Shown piece by piece: positions 16,924-26,105 of a DNA stretch of 64,000 nt; within the stretch, counting starts at the first letter, position 1, and each line of letters opens with the position of its first letter. The notes below the pieces were generated by a model. The model saw only the letters and a program-made list of their open reading frames with translations. It did not search any database and was not told where the DNA came from. The stretch comes from Hyphomicrobiales bacterium (GTDB lineage: Bacteria; Pseudomonadota; Alphaproteobacteria; Rhizobiales; NORP267), in NCBI GenBank assembly GCA_021775855.1, contig JAJFGZ010000057.1, positions 1 through 64,000 on the forward strand, written 5' to 3'. Made by a program: the position numbers and the translations under genes.

Positions 16924-18141
16924 TCAGCCTGCTTCCCTGATCCAGTCCATGGGGTGTTTTACCACAACATGGCGTCCATCGAGTGATTTGGCCAGATCGG
17001 TGACCGATTCCAGATTGTGGATCGGCCGGAATTCGTCCACGTGCGGCATGATTGCCCGAACGCCCGAGGCAAGCGCTTCGAAGCGATCGAACCGCAACAG
17101 CGGGTTGAGCCAGACCAGCCGCCGGCAGGATTTCCCAAGGCGCTCGGATTCCCGGTCTAGCTGGTCAATGTCGCCGCGCTCCAGTCCGTCAGATATCAGC
17201 AACACAATTGCCCCCTGCCCAAGAACCCGGCGCGACCAAACCCGGTTGAACGTGTGCAGGCAATCCGAGATCCGCGTTCCCCCTGACCAGTCACGCACGT
17301 GCCCGGAGACCGCATCGAGCGCCTCATCGGGATCTTTTGCGCGCAATTGGCGGGTCACATTTGTCAACCGTGTCCCGAACAGAAAGGTATGCACGTCTGG
17401 CCGCGCGGCGGTCAGCGCGTGCATGAAATGCAGCAGGATTTCCGAATAACCGCTCATGGAGCCTGAAATATCCATCATTGCAACGACGGGAGGATAGCGC
17501 AGCCGGGGCTCGCGATATTTGAGACGGATCACATCGCCGCCAGCGCGAATGCTTGCCCTGATCGTCGCCATCGGATCAATCTGCAATTTGCGCTTCGACC
17601 GCATCAAGCGCCGGGTTTTGATCAGGTCGACCGGCAGCACCAGATCCCGCACCAGCCGCCGCGCGGTCTCCATTTCCGCAGCGCTCATCTGCTCAAAATC
17701 CTTGGCCTGCAACAATTCGCGGTCTGAAAAGGTAAACCGCGCGTCGACTTCGGTCTCCTCGGTCGCTACTTCACGCGGTTTGCTCCGGGTCTCAAGGGCG
17801 TCCGCTATGCGGCGGGTGGCAGGTTTTGTTTTTTTCTTTTCGGGTGGTGCAAGCGTTTCCGGCAGCATGCTTGCCATCATTTTTTCAATCAGCCCGCGGC
17901 GGCGCCAGAATAATTCAAATGCGGCATCGAAGACCGGGCGTTGTTCGCGTGCGGTGACCAGCGTTGCGTGCAGGACCCAATAAAAATCACGCTTTTCGCC
18001 GATCCCCACGGCTGCCAGCGCCTGCAATGCGCCAAGCGCCTGACCGGGGCCGACTTTCAGGCCGGCGTCACGGAGTAGCCTTGTGAAATGTATCACGTTG
18101 TCGGCGAGCCTGCCGCCACCTGGTGTGAGGGCGTCAACCAC
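16924..18141 (-). CDS. coxE: CoxE-like von Willebrand factor A domain protein
   Basis: The most likely start is a GTG four bases after the coxD stop, giving 405 residues; an ATG 39 bases further upstream would overlap coxD. The N-terminal part (NVIHFTRLLRDAGLKVGPGQ) and central region (TFSDRELLQAKDFEQMSAAE) are typical of CoxE. The C-terminal VWA domain has the MIDAS motif DISGSMS in VVAMMDISGSMSGYSEIL, then SGGTRISDCLHTF and LLISDGLERGD. With the MoxR ATPase CoxD, CoxE assembles the active-site metal centre of CO dehydrogenase. It sits directly after coxD, as in known cox clusters. Confidence 0.92.
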   Translation of the reverse strand: MVDALTPGGGRLADNVIHFTRLLRDAGLKVGPGQALGALQALAAVGIGEKRDFYWVLHATLVTAREQRPVFDAAFELFWRRRGLIEKMMASMLPETLAPPEKKKTKPATRRIADALETRSKPREVATEETEVDARFTFSDRELLQAKDFEQMSAAEMETARRLVRDLVLPVDLIKTRRLMRSKRKLQIDPMATIRASIRAGGDVIRLKYREPRLRYPPVVAMMDISGSMSGYSEILLHFMHALTAARPDVHTFLFGTRLTNVTRQLRAKDPDEALDAVSGHVRDWSGGTRISDCLHTFNRVWSRRVLGQGAIVLLISDGLERGDIDQLDRESERLGKSCRRLVWLNPLLRFDRFEALASGVRAIMPHVDEFRPIHNLESVTDLAKSLDGRHVVVKHPMDWIREAG

Positions 18142-18145
18142 CGGC

Positions 18146-19054
18146 CTATTCCGCCGCGGTCTGGCCGGCCCGCACCTCATCGATCACCTGCTGGACCATG
18201 CCGCCCCGAAGCCGCTCGATATCGTCCTGGTATTTAAGCAGAACCCCGAGCGTATCGGTTACCGTTGCCGGGTCGAGTGCAACCGTATCAAGCTCGCTAA
18301 GCGCAGTGGCCCAATCGAGGGTCTCGGCAACGCCGGGCGCCTTGAACAGGTCCTGACCGCGCAGCGCCTGGACAAAGCCGACAATCTCGGACGACAAAAG
18401 ATCGGCAACGCCAGGCACCTTGAGCCGGACGATTTCCAGTTCGCGCGCAGCATCCGGGTAATCCACCCAGTGATACAGGCAGCGCCGTTTCAGCGCGTCG
18501 TGGATTTCGCGGGTCCGGTTCGACGTGATGATCACCAGGGGCGGTTCCGCCGCCGTGATTGTCCCAATTTCAGGAATCGTGATCTGGAAATCCGACAGGA
18601 TTTCCAGGAGAAAGGCTTCGAATGCCTCATCGGTCCGGTCCAGCTCGTCGATGAGGAGAACCGGTGGACCGGATTCGTGGGGTTCAATCGCTTCCAGCAA
18701 GGGCCGCCGGATTAAAAAATCTTCGGAAAATACGTCCTCGGCTTTTTGTGTGGCGCCGCCCGCCTCCGCCATGCGGATCGAAATCATCTGGGCCGGAAAA
18801 TTCCATTCGTAAAGCGCTGACGCGGTGTCCAGCCCTTCGTAACATTGTAGCCGGATCAACCGGCGGCCTAGCGACGAGGCCAGCACCTTGGCGATTTCAG
18901 TTTTGCCTACGCCCGCCTCACCTTCAAGGAACAGGGGACGCCCGAGTTTCAGGCCAAGAAACAAAATGGTCGCCAGCGATCGGTCGGCAATATAGTCGCC
19001 GCTTTCCAGCAAGGACTGAGCTTCGGCAATCGATTGTGGCAGGGATGCTGGCAT
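18146..19054 (-). CDS. coxD: CoxD-like MoxR family AAA+ ATPase
   Basis: The protein has 302 residues. Walker A is LFLEGEAGVGKTEIAKVLA (about 41-59), Walker B is VLLIDELDRTDEAFEAF, and sensor 1 is LVIITSNRTREIHDALKRR. The subgroup-specific block LIRLQCYEGLDTASALYEWN identifies the MoxR/CoxD class. CoxD is an ATP-driven chaperone that, with CoxE, matures the Mo hydroxylase in the cytoplasm. It follows coxM after an 80-base gap and nearly abuts coxE. All nucleotide-binding residues are present, so it should be active. Confidence 0.94.
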   Translation of the reverse strand: MPASLPQSIAEAQSLLESGDYIADRSLATILFLGLKLGRPLFLEGEAGVGKTEIAKVLASSLGRRLIRLQCYEGLDTASALYEWNFPAQMISIRMAEAGGATQKAEDVFSEDFLIRRPLLEAIEPHESGPPVLLIDELDRTDEAFEAFLLEILSDFQITIPEIGTITAAEPPLVIITSNRTREIHDALKRRCLYHWVDYPDAARELEIVRLKVPGVADLLSSEIVGFVQALRGQDLFKAPGVAETLDWATALSELDTVALDPATVTDTLGVLLKYQDDIERLRGGMVQQVIDEVRAGQTAAE

Positions 19055-19134
19055 AGTCAGTGAAAACCTTCCATGGCAAATACAAACGGCGGAAGATTTG
19101 ACCTCCCGCCGCTTCTTGTTATTACGCTCTGCGC

Positions 19135-19935
19135 CTACCCGTTGGCGGCGTCAACCGCGCGGCGGGCCATTACACCTATCAGATGGGCGCGGTAGTCTGG
19201 GCTCGCGTGGATATCGTTGTTGAGCCCATCGCTCGAGACGGATATCCCGGCAATCGCCGCAGATGAAAAATCGCCCGCGAGGGCTGACTCCATCTCTTCG
19301 ACCCGGAACACCCCGTCCTCGCCGGCGCCGGTCACCGCAACGCGAACACCTTCGCCTGTCTTCGCAACGAACACGCCAACAAGCGCGTACCGTGATGCCG
19401 GGTTGGCGAATTTCATATAGGCCGCCTTATCCGCTCTGGGGAAGGTCACGCCGGTGACGATTTCGTCATTTTCAAGCGCCGTATCGAACAGCCCGGTGAA
19501 GAAATCATCCGCCGAGATTGACCGGTTATTGGTCGTGATGGTTGCGCCCAATGCGAGGCAGGCCGCCGGGTAATCCGCCGCCGGATCGTTGTTCGCGATC
19601 GACCCGCCAATTGTGCCCAGATTGCGCACGTGTGGATCGCCAATGCCACCTGCCAATGCGGCAAGCGCCGGAATGGCCTTGTTGACATCGCCAGAGCCCG
19701 CAACCGTGGCGTGGGTCGTGGCGGCGCCAATCGTGACACCGTTACCGTCCGCCGAAATACCGCTCAACTCGTCCAGAGACCCAATGTCGATCAGGTCCGA
19801 GGGACTGGCAAGCCGTTGCTTCATGGTCGGCAGTAACGTCTGTCCACCCGAAATTACGGTGCCGTCTTCCGCCTTGCCAAGCGCACTGAGGGCGTCGGCA
19901 ACGCTTGACGCGCGATGATAATCAAATTCGTACAT
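19135..19935 (-). CDS. coxM: Mo-hydroxylase FAD-binding medium subunit (CoxM-like)
   Basis: The protein has 266 residues. The FAD-binding blocks of the family are present: the first as ISGGQTLLPTMKQRL with DLIDI, the second as LGTIGGSIANNDPAADYPAA. It would transfer electrons from the 2Fe-2S clusters of CoxS to FAD. It lies 11 bases downstream of coxL. The size is slightly below the roughly 285 residues of the Oligotropha CoxM, but the domain is complete. The gene order is S-L-M, whereas the classical CO dehydrogenase cluster is M-S-L. Confidence 0.93.
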   Translation of the reverse strand: MYEFDYHRASSVADALSALGKAEDGTVISGGQTLLPTMKQRLASPSDLIDIGSLDELSGISADGNGVTIGAATTHATVAGSGDVNKAIPALAALAGGIGDPHVRNLGTIGGSIANNDPAADYPAACLALGATITTNNRSISADDFFTGLFDTALENDEIVTGVTFPRADKAAYMKFANPASRYALVGVFVAKTGEGVRVAVTGAGEDGVFRVEEMESALAGDFSSAAIAGISVSSDGLNNDIHASPDYRAHLIGVMARRAVDAANG

Positions 19936-19946
19936 ATCTGTTGCTC

Positions 19947-22310
19947 CTACTCAGCAGCTTGTTTGGTGGATGACTGGATCGCCTGCCAGACGGTCGCCGG
20001 GGAAGCCGGCATGGCAATATCCTTGATGTTTAGCGCATCGGTCACCGCGTTTATGACTGCGGCAGGTGCTGCAATCGCACCGGCTTCGCCGCAACCCTTG
20101 ACTCCGATAGGATTGGACGGACAGACGGTTTCGGTAAATCCGAGGGTGAAGCTCGGCAAGTCGTCGGCCCGGGGCATGCAATAATCCATGAAGGACCCGG
20201 TCAGCAACTGACCGGTATCGGCATCATACACCGCCCCTTCGGTCAGCGCCTGGCCGACCCCCTGGGCGATCCCGCCATGGACCTGGCCTTCGACAATCAT
20301 CGGATTGATGATGGTACCGAAATCATCGACTGCGACCCAGGATGCGATTTCCGTGGTGCCGGTCTCAGGATCGATCTCGACCTCGCAGATGTGACACCCG
20401 GCCGGGAAGGTAAAGTTGGCGGGGTCATAAAACGCCCCCTCTTTCAACCCCGGTTCAACGCCCTCGGGCATGTTGTGGGCAACGTATGCCGCGAGCGATA
20501 CTTCGCCAAAGGCCAGCGATTTATCAGTGCCCTTGACTGAAAAACTGCCGTTTTCAAATTCGATATCGCCTTCGGACGCTTCCAGCAGATGCGCAGCAAC
20601 CTTGGTGGCTTTCGCAATCACCTTGTCGACCGCCTTGCTGATGGCCGACATGCCAACCGCGCCGGACCGCGATCCATAGGTCCCCATCCCGAATTGCACC
20701 TTGTCAGTGTCGCCGTGGACAACACTGACCTGATCCATCGGGATCCCGAGCCGCGCCGCCGTGAACTGGGCAAACGTTGTCTCGTGGCCCTGCCCGTGGG
20801 AATGCGAGCCGGTCAGCACTTCTACGTTGCCGGTTGGGTTGACGCGGACTTCAGCAGACTCCCAGAGGCCAACGCCGGCACCAAGCGATCCGACCGCAGC
20901 CGACGGCGCGATACCGCAGGCTTCGATGTAGGTGGAAAATCCTATTCCGCGCAATTTACCGCCTGACTCAGACGCCGCCTTGCGTTTGCCAAAGTCGGCA
21001 TAGTCGCCAAGCTCCAACGCCTTGTCGAGGGACGCCCCGAAATCACCCGTATCGTAGGTCATGATGACTGGAGTTTCGTGGGGGAACTCAGCAATAAAGT
21101 TGCGCCGCCGCAATTCAATCGGATCGAGGTTCAATTCCCGCGCGGCGGTTTCCACCAGCCGTTCGACAACGTAGCAGGCCTCTGGCCGGCCGGCGCCGCG
21201 ATAGGCGTCCACCGGCGCGGTGTTGGTATAAACCGCATCCACCTCGCAATAGATCGAGGGCAGATTATACTGGCCCGACAACAGGGTTGCATAAAGGTAT
21301 GTGGGCACAGCCGACGAGAAGGTCGAGAGATAAGCCCCCAGATTGGCAACCGTCTTGACCCGCATCGCGAGCATCTTGCCGTCTTTGTCGAGCGCCAGTT
21401 CTGCCATGGTCTCGTGGTCCCGGCCATGGGCGTCGTTCAGAAACGCGTCGGCGCGTGACGAGGTCCACTTGATCGGGCGGGCGATTTTGCCAGCCGCCCA
21501 GACACACAAGGTCTCTTCGGCATAGACGAAAATCTTGGACCCGAAGCCGCCACCAACGTCAGGCGCGATCACGCGGAGCTTGTGCTCGGGCGCAAGGCCC
21601 AGAAACGCCGACATGATGAGCCTTGCCACATGCGGGTTCTGGCTTGTGGTGTGGAGGGTATAACCTCCGGTACCGGGATCAAAATCTCCGATCGCCGCGC
21701 GCGGCTCCATCGGGTTCGGCACCAGCCGGTTGTTGACGAGATCAAGACTGGTCACATGGTCCGCCGCCTTGAAGGCCGCGTCCACGGCGTCCTTATCACC
21801 GATTGCCCAATCGTAAACCGAATTACCGGGCGCTTCGTCATGGATCTGAGGCGCATCCTTATCCTTGGCCTTTCCGGTCACCACAACGGAATCGAGAATA
21901 TCGTAATCGACAGCCACGAGTTCCGCCGCTGCCCGGGCCTGGGCCAGGGTTTCGGCGATTACCATGGCCACATGGTCGCCCACATAGCGCACCCTGTCGA
22001 GGGCGAGCGCCGGGTGTCCTCCGGCCTGCATCGGGCTGCCGTCCTTGTTGTGGATCGTCCAGCCGCAAATTAGACCGCCGATCCCCGCATCAGCCACGTC
22101 CTGACCTGTAAATACCGCCACAACACCAGGCGCTGCAGCGGCTGCCTTGGTATCGATGCTTTTGATCTTTGCGTGCGCATGGGGCGACAGCACAAAACTG
22201 GCATAGGTCTGATGCGCTACGTTGATATCGTCGGTATACCGGCCGTTGCCAGTGACAAACCGCTGATCTTCGGTCCGTCTTACCGGAGCTCCAATTCCTG
22301 ATTCTGACAT
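19947..22310 (-). CDS. coxL: form II CO-dehydrogenase-like molybdenum hydroxylase large subunit
   Basis: The protein has 787 residues, typical for aerobic CO-dehydrogenase-type large subunits. It begins [19 protein letters not shown] and has the MCD-binding stretch [15 protein letters not shown] (252-266). The active-site loop reads AYRGAGR (369-375), the form II signature; true CO dehydrogenases (form I) have AYXCSFR with a cysteine that carries the copper. The conserved catalytic glutamate is E742 in [13 protein letters not shown]. It should therefore be a functional molybdenum hydroxylase of unknown substrate that binds MCD and pairs with CoxM and CoxS. It is ten bases from coxS. The gene symbol marks family membership only. 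Confidence 0.94.
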   Translation of the reverse strand: MSESGIGAPVRRTEDQRFVTGNGRYTDDINVAHQTYASFVLSPHAHAKIKSIDTKAAAAAPGVVAVFTGQDVADAGIGGLICGWTIHNKDGSPMQAGGHPALALDRVRYVGDHVAMVIAETLAQARAAAELVAVDYDILDSVVVTGKAKDKDAPQIHDEAPGNSVYDWAIGDKDAVDAAFKAADHVTSLDLVNNRLVPNPMEPRAAIGDFDPGTGGYTLHTTSQNPHVARLIMSAFLGLAPEHKLRVIAPDVGGGFGSKIFVYAEETLCVWAAGKIARPIKWTSSRADAFLNDAHGRDHETMAELALDKDGKMLAMRVKTVANLGAYLSTFSSAVPTYLYATLLSGQYNLPSIYCEVDAVYTNTAPVDAYRGAGRPEACYVVERLVETAARELNLDPIELRRRNFIAEFPHETPVIMTYDTGDFGASLDKALELGDYADFGKRKAASESGGKLRGIGFSTYIEACGIAPSAAVGSLGAGVGLWESAEVRVNPTGNVEVLTGSHSHGQGHETTFAQFTAARLGIPMDQVSVVHGDTDKVQFGMGTYGSRSGAVGMSAISKAVDKVIAKATKVAAHLLEASEGDIEFENGSFSVKGTDKSLAFGEVSLAAYVAHNMPEGVEPGLKEGAFYDPANFTFPAGCHICEVEIDPETGTTEIASWVAVDDFGTIINPMIVEGQVHGGIAQGVGQALTEGAVYDADTGQLLTGSFMDYCMPRADDLPSFTLGFTETVCPSNPIGVKGCGEAGAIAAPAAVINAVTDALNIKDIAMPASPATVWQAIQSSTKQAAE

Positions 22311-22319
22311 GATGACCCC

Positions 22320-22793
22320 CTACTTGCCCATGGCCGCGGCACCAGCCGCGATTGCCGTGACGATGTTGTGATACCCAGTGCAACGGCAGATATTGCCGTC
22401 GAGCTCGTGGCGAATGGTCTCTTCATCCACTTTGCCGCCATGGCGGTTGGCGATATCGACCGCCGCCATGATCATGCCAGGCGTACAGAACCCGCACTGG
22501 AGGCCGTGATTTTCGCGAAACGCTTCCTGCATCGGGTGCAGGTCGGCGCCGTTCGCGAGGCCTTCGATCGTTGCAACTTCAGCGCCCTCGCATTGAACAG
22601 CAAGCCGGGTGCAGGATTTGGCGGCTTTGCCGTCAACATGCACCACACACGCGCCGCACTGGCTTGTATCGCACCCCACATGGGTCCCGGTCAGCCCCAG
22701 TGTTTCACGCAAAAATTCGACGAGTAGTGTGTTCGCCGGCACTTCGCCCGAAACACTTTTCCCGTTCACCGTCATCGATACGGTTGGCATCAA
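22320..22793 (-). CDS. coxS: Mo-hydroxylase 2Fe-2S small subunit (CoxS-like)
   Basis: The protein has 157 residues. The plant-type ferredoxin cluster is held by C41, C46, C49 and C61 ([16 protein letters not shown], then SCTRLA). The second, helical cluster is held by C100, C103, C136 and C138 ([13 protein letters not shown], then [12 protein letters not shown]). All eight ligands of the xanthine-oxidase-type small subunit are present. It is the first gene of the operon running coxS-coxL-coxM-coxD-coxE-xdhC parts-mocA fusion. About 190 bases separate it from the TetR gene upstream on the same strand, and the promoter is presumably there. Confidence 0.95.
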   Translation of the reverse strand: MMPTVSMTVNGKSVSGEVPANTLLVEFLRETLGLTGTHVGCDTSQCGACVVHVDGKAAKSCTRLAVQCEGAEVATIEGLANGADLHPMQEAFRENHGLQCGFCTPGMIMAAVDIANRHGGKVDEETIRHELDGNICRCTGYHNIVTAIAAGAAAMGK

Positions 22794-22983
22794 CGTCCCT
22801 CCTCACAAAACAAACAAATCCTGATAAAAATAAATTCAGACCCCTTCGGCGGCTTACCTCTTGGGACACCACCTTAACTTATGCCTTGAGTTTTACGCGT
22901 TGCTGGACTCCGGTCAAGGCCAACCGGAAATTGCGTTGTGAAAATCGTGCATTTACATTTTTCTGGCCATTCAGTCGGTTAGC

Positions 22984-23580
22984 TCAGGTGGAATCAGCCA
23001 GCGAGCGCAAAGCACCGCTCGCGGCAGGTGCCAGGGCAGCAATCAATTCCGGGTCGTTATTTGCCTTTGCCATCAGCAAACTGCCCTGAATCATGGCAAT
23101 TATACAGCGTGCCCCCTCGGCAGGGTCGAGATCGCCGAGCATCTCGGAACCTGCAAATTCCGCGACAATCGGCTCCACGGATTTAGACCACAAACTCAAG
23201 GCCGCATTCGCGGCCTGGCAAACGTCCGGGTCGACCGTCGCCAACTCAAGGGCCATGTTCCCGACCAGGCAACCCTGCGCGAAGCCGTTCGCACTATACC
23301 ACCGCCGGTTGGCTTCGCAGGGAACCTCGAATAGCGAAACAAGCTTTTCGGCCACCGGCGCCTCGCTGCGCGCGATCCCTTCAAAAAGGTCGTTGAACGA
23401 CACCGCGTACGTCTCAATCGCTGCAACGAGAAGCGCCGATTTAGACGGGAAAAAATGGTAGAAAGTCCCCTTGTTCACCTTCGCATTTGTACAGATGTGT
23501 TGGGTACCAACGGTGCCGTATCCCTTGTGCAGGAATAGATCCGCTGCTGTTTTGATCAAGCGCGTTCGCGTGTCAGACAT
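22984..23580 (-). CDS. TetR-family transcriptional regulator
   Basis: From the internal ATG this is a 198-residue protein; the frame extends 12 codons upstream, but those lie in the operator region and are not family-like. The helix-turn-helix is typical: RLIKTAADLFLHKGYGTVGTQ, then VNKGTFYHFFPSKSALL. The C-terminal ligand domain resembles TetR_C members (AcrR/YfiR-like), with NGFAQGCLVGNMALELA. A near-palindrome at 23602-23615 lies just upstream, fitting autoregulation. The divergent neighbour is pcaD (23808), and coxS follows downstream on the same strand. Either could be a target. Confidence 0.9.
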   Translation of the reverse strand: MSDTRTRLIKTAADLFLHKGYGTVGTQHICTNAKVNKGTFYHFFPSKSALLVAAIETYAVSFNDLFEGIARSEAPVAEKLVSLFEVPCEANRRWYSANGFAQGCLVGNMALELATVDPDVCQAANAALSLWSKSVEPIVAEFAGSEMLGDLDPAEGARCIIAMIQGSLLMAKANNDPELIAALAPAASGALRSLADST

Positions 23581-23601
23581 AGGTTGGACATTATCGTCAA
23601 C

Positions 23602-23615
23602 TGACCGACCGGTCA
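23602..23615. promoter_or_regulatory. TetR-type operator candidate
   Basis: The sequence TGACCGACCGGTCA is a palindrome except for its central bases (reverse complement TGACCGGTCGGTCA). It lies 22 bases upstream of the TetR gene start and resembles known TetR/AcrR-type sites built on GACCGGTCGGTC. Further GGTCAA half-sites follow at 23611-23616 and 23621-23626. It is in the divergent region with pcaD. Confidence 0.6.
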
Positions 23616-23807
23616 AGTGCGGTCAACGTTCTGGCAAGTAGACCTGGAAATGGCCTGGCCAGATTGTGCTTCGCCTGGTTCTGCGCTACGCAACCGGGCC
23701 TGAGTTGCAGCCAATCTGGAATTTTCAGTCGCCATATCGTCAGGCCGGGGGAAATTCCAATTAGGTATTGAAACGGAATTACGAGCAAGTTTGACAGGGA
23801 GACTGCC

Positions 23808-24593
23808 ATGCCCACTGCCGAAATCAACGGCACGACAATCAACTACCAGGTCGACGGATCCGACGACGCCCCGGCATTGCTGATGTCCAATTCGCTGGGT
23901 ACAAATTTCAACATGTGGGACGATCAGGTTGAAGATTTCACCAAATCGTTCCGGATGATCCGCTACGACAGCCGCGGCCACGGCGATTCCGGTGCCCCGG
24001 ACATGGCCTATTCCATGGAGATGCTGGCGAACGACGCACTCGGCCTGCTCGATCATCTGGGCATCGGCAAAGCCTATTATTGCGGACTATCCAAAGGCGG
24101 TATGATCGGCCAATGGATGGCGAACCACGCGCCTGAACGGTTTCACCGCATGGTTTTCGCCAACACGTCCGCATTTATGCCACAGGGCGCGACCACGTGG
24201 GAAGATCGCGTCAACCGCGTCACCAACGGCGGCATGACCGAAATCGTCGACATGGTTGTCGACATCTGGTTCACGGACAAGTTTCGCGGTGCCAACCCGG
24301 ACACCGTAACCAAAGTACGCAAGATGATTCTGGCTACACCGCCGGAGGGGTATTGCGGTTGCTGTTGGGCAATTGCCGGGATGGACAATCGCGCAACCAA
24401 CAGATCAGTTGAAATCCCGGTATTGGTCATCATCGGTGAACACGACATCGCCACCCCGCCCGATCACGGCGCGGCCATCGCCGATGCTATCCCCAATGCC
24501 CAAACCGTGATCCTCGACGGCGCCCACCTGTCCAATATCGAGGATGCAACCAATTTCAACAAAGCCGTCCTGACATTTCTGAACGGGGCTTGA
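23808..24593 (+). CDS. pcaD: 3-oxoadipate enol-lactonase-like alpha/beta hydrolase
   Basis: The protein has 261 residues. The alpha/beta-hydrolase triad is S95 (YCGLSKGGMIGQ), D213 (GEHDIATPP) and H240 (GAHLSNIED), and the oxyanion region is SNSLGTNFNMWDDQV. The PcaD-type pattern RYDSRGHGDSGAP and the cap-region block EGYCGCCWAIAG are also seen. PcaD hydrolyses 3-oxoadipate enol-lactone in the protocatechuate branch of the beta-ketoadipate pathway. No other pca gene is in the window, so this could equally be a related lactonase or ester hydrolase. The elbow reads GLSKGG where many members have GLSMGG. It is divergent from the TetR gene. Confidence 0.85.
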   Translation: MPTAEINGTTINYQVDGSDDAPALLMSNSLGTNFNMWDDQVEDFTKSFRMIRYDSRGHGDSGAPDMAYSMEMLANDALGLLDHLGIGKAYYCGLSKGGMIGQWMANHAPERFHRMVFANTSAFMPQGATTWEDRVNRVTNGGMTEIVDMVVDIWFTDKFRGANPDTVTKVRKMILATPPEGYCGCCWAIAGMDNRATNRSVEIPVLVIIGEHDIATPPDHGAAIADAIPNAQTVILDGAHLSNIEDATNFNKAVLTFLNGA

Positions 24594-24780
24594 TACAACA
24601 GGCGATGACGTCCAGAACAATGCTGATACGAAGGTGCGTGGCGAAGTCCCTGGCGACACATATTTGGACCAAGCAATCCCCGACGCGGTGCACAAGAACC
24701 CGCGCTGTACGCTAAATTTTGCGATAAGGGGAGTGGCCATATAGCCGTACAAGACAGTGATAATGTGCCCGGGAAACGCT

Positions 24781-25674
24781 CTAGTCGCGACCGGGATCGC
24801 TGCGGAATTGCTGGGGGGTCTGGCCGGTTGATTTGCGGAAGAACCGTGAAAAATACGACGGATCTGAAAAATTGAGGTCGTACGCGATCTCGCTCACCGA
24901 CAAGTCGCTATACACAAGCTGACGCTTAGCTTCGATCAACAGGCGCTGGCGGACCATCGATCCGGCGGTTTTGCCGGTAATCCGCTTGCAATGTTCGTTC
25001 AGCCGGTCGGGCGTCATGTTGAGCCAGTTGGCGTAATCCGTCAGGTGCCGTGTTTCGTGAAAATTTTCCTCGATGAGTTGGCGTAACCGTTCAATTTTTT
25101 CGTCGACATAGATCGGATGCGTGGAATTTTCGGTGCTACCTTCTCTGATCAGTCGCGAAATTTCGACCAGGACAATTGCCAGCTGTGACCGCATTGCAAT
25201 CTCATAGCCGTCACGCCGCAATGCGATTTCCCCGACCAGATCGCCCGCTATCCGCGTCAGCCGCCGGGCGACACGGTCCTCCGTAATGTTGACAAACAGG
25301 TGCATCTGCGCCGCCATCAGCCGTTCGTGCAGCCCTGAGCGAAGTCCGGTCTTGCCGCGAACAACGTCGTCGGTAAAACTGATCACGACGCCTTCAGCCG
25401 CCCGATCAAACTTAAACCCGTGTGCCACGTCGGGCGGTGGCAGGATCAACACCGGGCCCTGTAAATTGAATGAATTTGTTTCAATCGTGCAGCTACATTC
25501 CCCGCGCGACACATAAACTACCTGCTGCAGGTATTTGTGGCTGTGAAGGGATATCAGGCCGCCCGCCTGCCGCGCTCGCACCTGTATTGGTTCAGCATGG
25601 ACAAAGTCGTATGCCGAGTCGTTCGTATCTTCCCCATACAGATGGAACTGCGGTACCGATAGCAATTCCGTCAT
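24781..25674 (-). CDS. AraC-family transcriptional regulator (PobR-like)
   Basis: From the second start (ATG) the protein has 297 residues; a GTG ten codons upstream is the other option. The N-terminal cupin-like sensor starts LLSVPQFHLYGED and continues EPIQVRARQAGGLISLHSHK, a layout I associate with PobR-type activators of p-hydroxybenzoate hydroxylase. The C-terminal AraC DNA-binding domain is clear: LTDYANWLNMTPDRLNEHCK, then SEIAYDLNFSDPSYFSRFFR. It is divergent from the CDGSH gene across 170 bases that hold an inverted repeat. The ligand is unknown; an aromatic acid is plausible given pcaD nearby, but this is inference. Confidence 0.88.
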   Translation of the reverse strand: MTELLSVPQFHLYGEDTNDSAYDFVHAEPIQVRARQAGGLISLHSHKYLQQVVYVSRGECSCTIETNSFNLQGPVLILPPPDVAHGFKFDRAAEGVVISFTDDVVRGKTGLRSGLHERLMAAQMHLFVNITEDRVARRLTRIAGDLVGEIALRRDGYEIAMRSQLAIVLVEISRLIREGSTENSTHPIYVDEKIERLRQLIEENFHETRHLTDYANWLNMTPDRLNEHCKRITGKTAGSMVRQRLLIEAKRQLVYSDLSVSEIAYDLNFSDPSYFSRFFRKSTGQTPQQFRSDPGRD

Positions 25675-25757
25675 ACCCAAACAATAATTCCTGCGATCCA
25701 GCACGTAAATCCCAAAACCAGCGTATAGGGTAGTATATTTCCTGCCGATTATCTACC

Positions 25758-25770
25758 AATATGACATATT
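25758..25770. promoter_or_regulatory. 13-base palindrome between AraC and CDGSH genes
   Basis: AATATG-A-CATATT is a perfect inverted repeat with a single central base. It lies 84 bases upstream of the AraC gene start and 75 bases upstream of the CDGSH start. It could be a regulator site; no regulator is assigned. Confidence 0.35.
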
Positions 25771-25844
25771 ATTGACTGCACACAGATTGGCGTACAGCCC
25801 GACATGTGGCAGACATATTTTATCGATTCAACGAGGGAGAAACG

Positions 25845-26090
25845 ATGTCCGATTCAAAGCCGGTAGCGGCCCAAAAAACCCCATACAAAGTCGAACTGAA
25901 AGAAGGCAAGAAATACGCCTGGTGTGCCTGCGGTCTCAGCCAGAACCAGCCTTTTTGTGACGGCAGCCATAAAACCACCGATCTCGTTCCCTCATTGTTT
26001 ACGGCCGAGAATTCCGGTGACCACTGGTTGTGCGGCTGCAAAGGTACGGCTAACCGACCGTTTTGCGACGGAAGCCATAAAAACTTATAA
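25845..26090 (+). CDS. double CDGSH iron-sulfur domain protein
   Basis: The protein has 81 residues from the ATG preceded by GAGGGAGAAACG. It carries two CDGSH [2Fe-2S] motifs in tandem: C27, C29, C38 and H42 (CACGLSQNQPFCDGSH), then C63, C65, C74 and H78 (CGCKGTANRPFCDGSH). Each three-cysteine/one-histidine set binds one 2Fe-2S cluster, so the protein is predicted to carry two. Bacterial two-CDGSH proteins of this size are common and are linked to redox or iron balance, with no settled role. It has no membrane anchor. The phosphoesterase gene at 26106 follows 15 bases later and is likely co-transcribed. Confidence 0.93.
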   Translation: MSDSKPVAAQKTPYKVELKEGKKYAWCACGLSQNQPFCDGSHKTTDLVPSLFTAENSGDHWLCGCKGTANRPFCDGSHKNL

Positions 26091-26105
26091 CCAACCACAC
26101 ACCAA

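Noticed and set aside
19947-22793. True (form I) aerobic CO dehydrogenase
   Set aside because: The large subunit has AYRGAGR instead of AYXCSFR, and the gene order S-L-M differs from the classical M-S-L.
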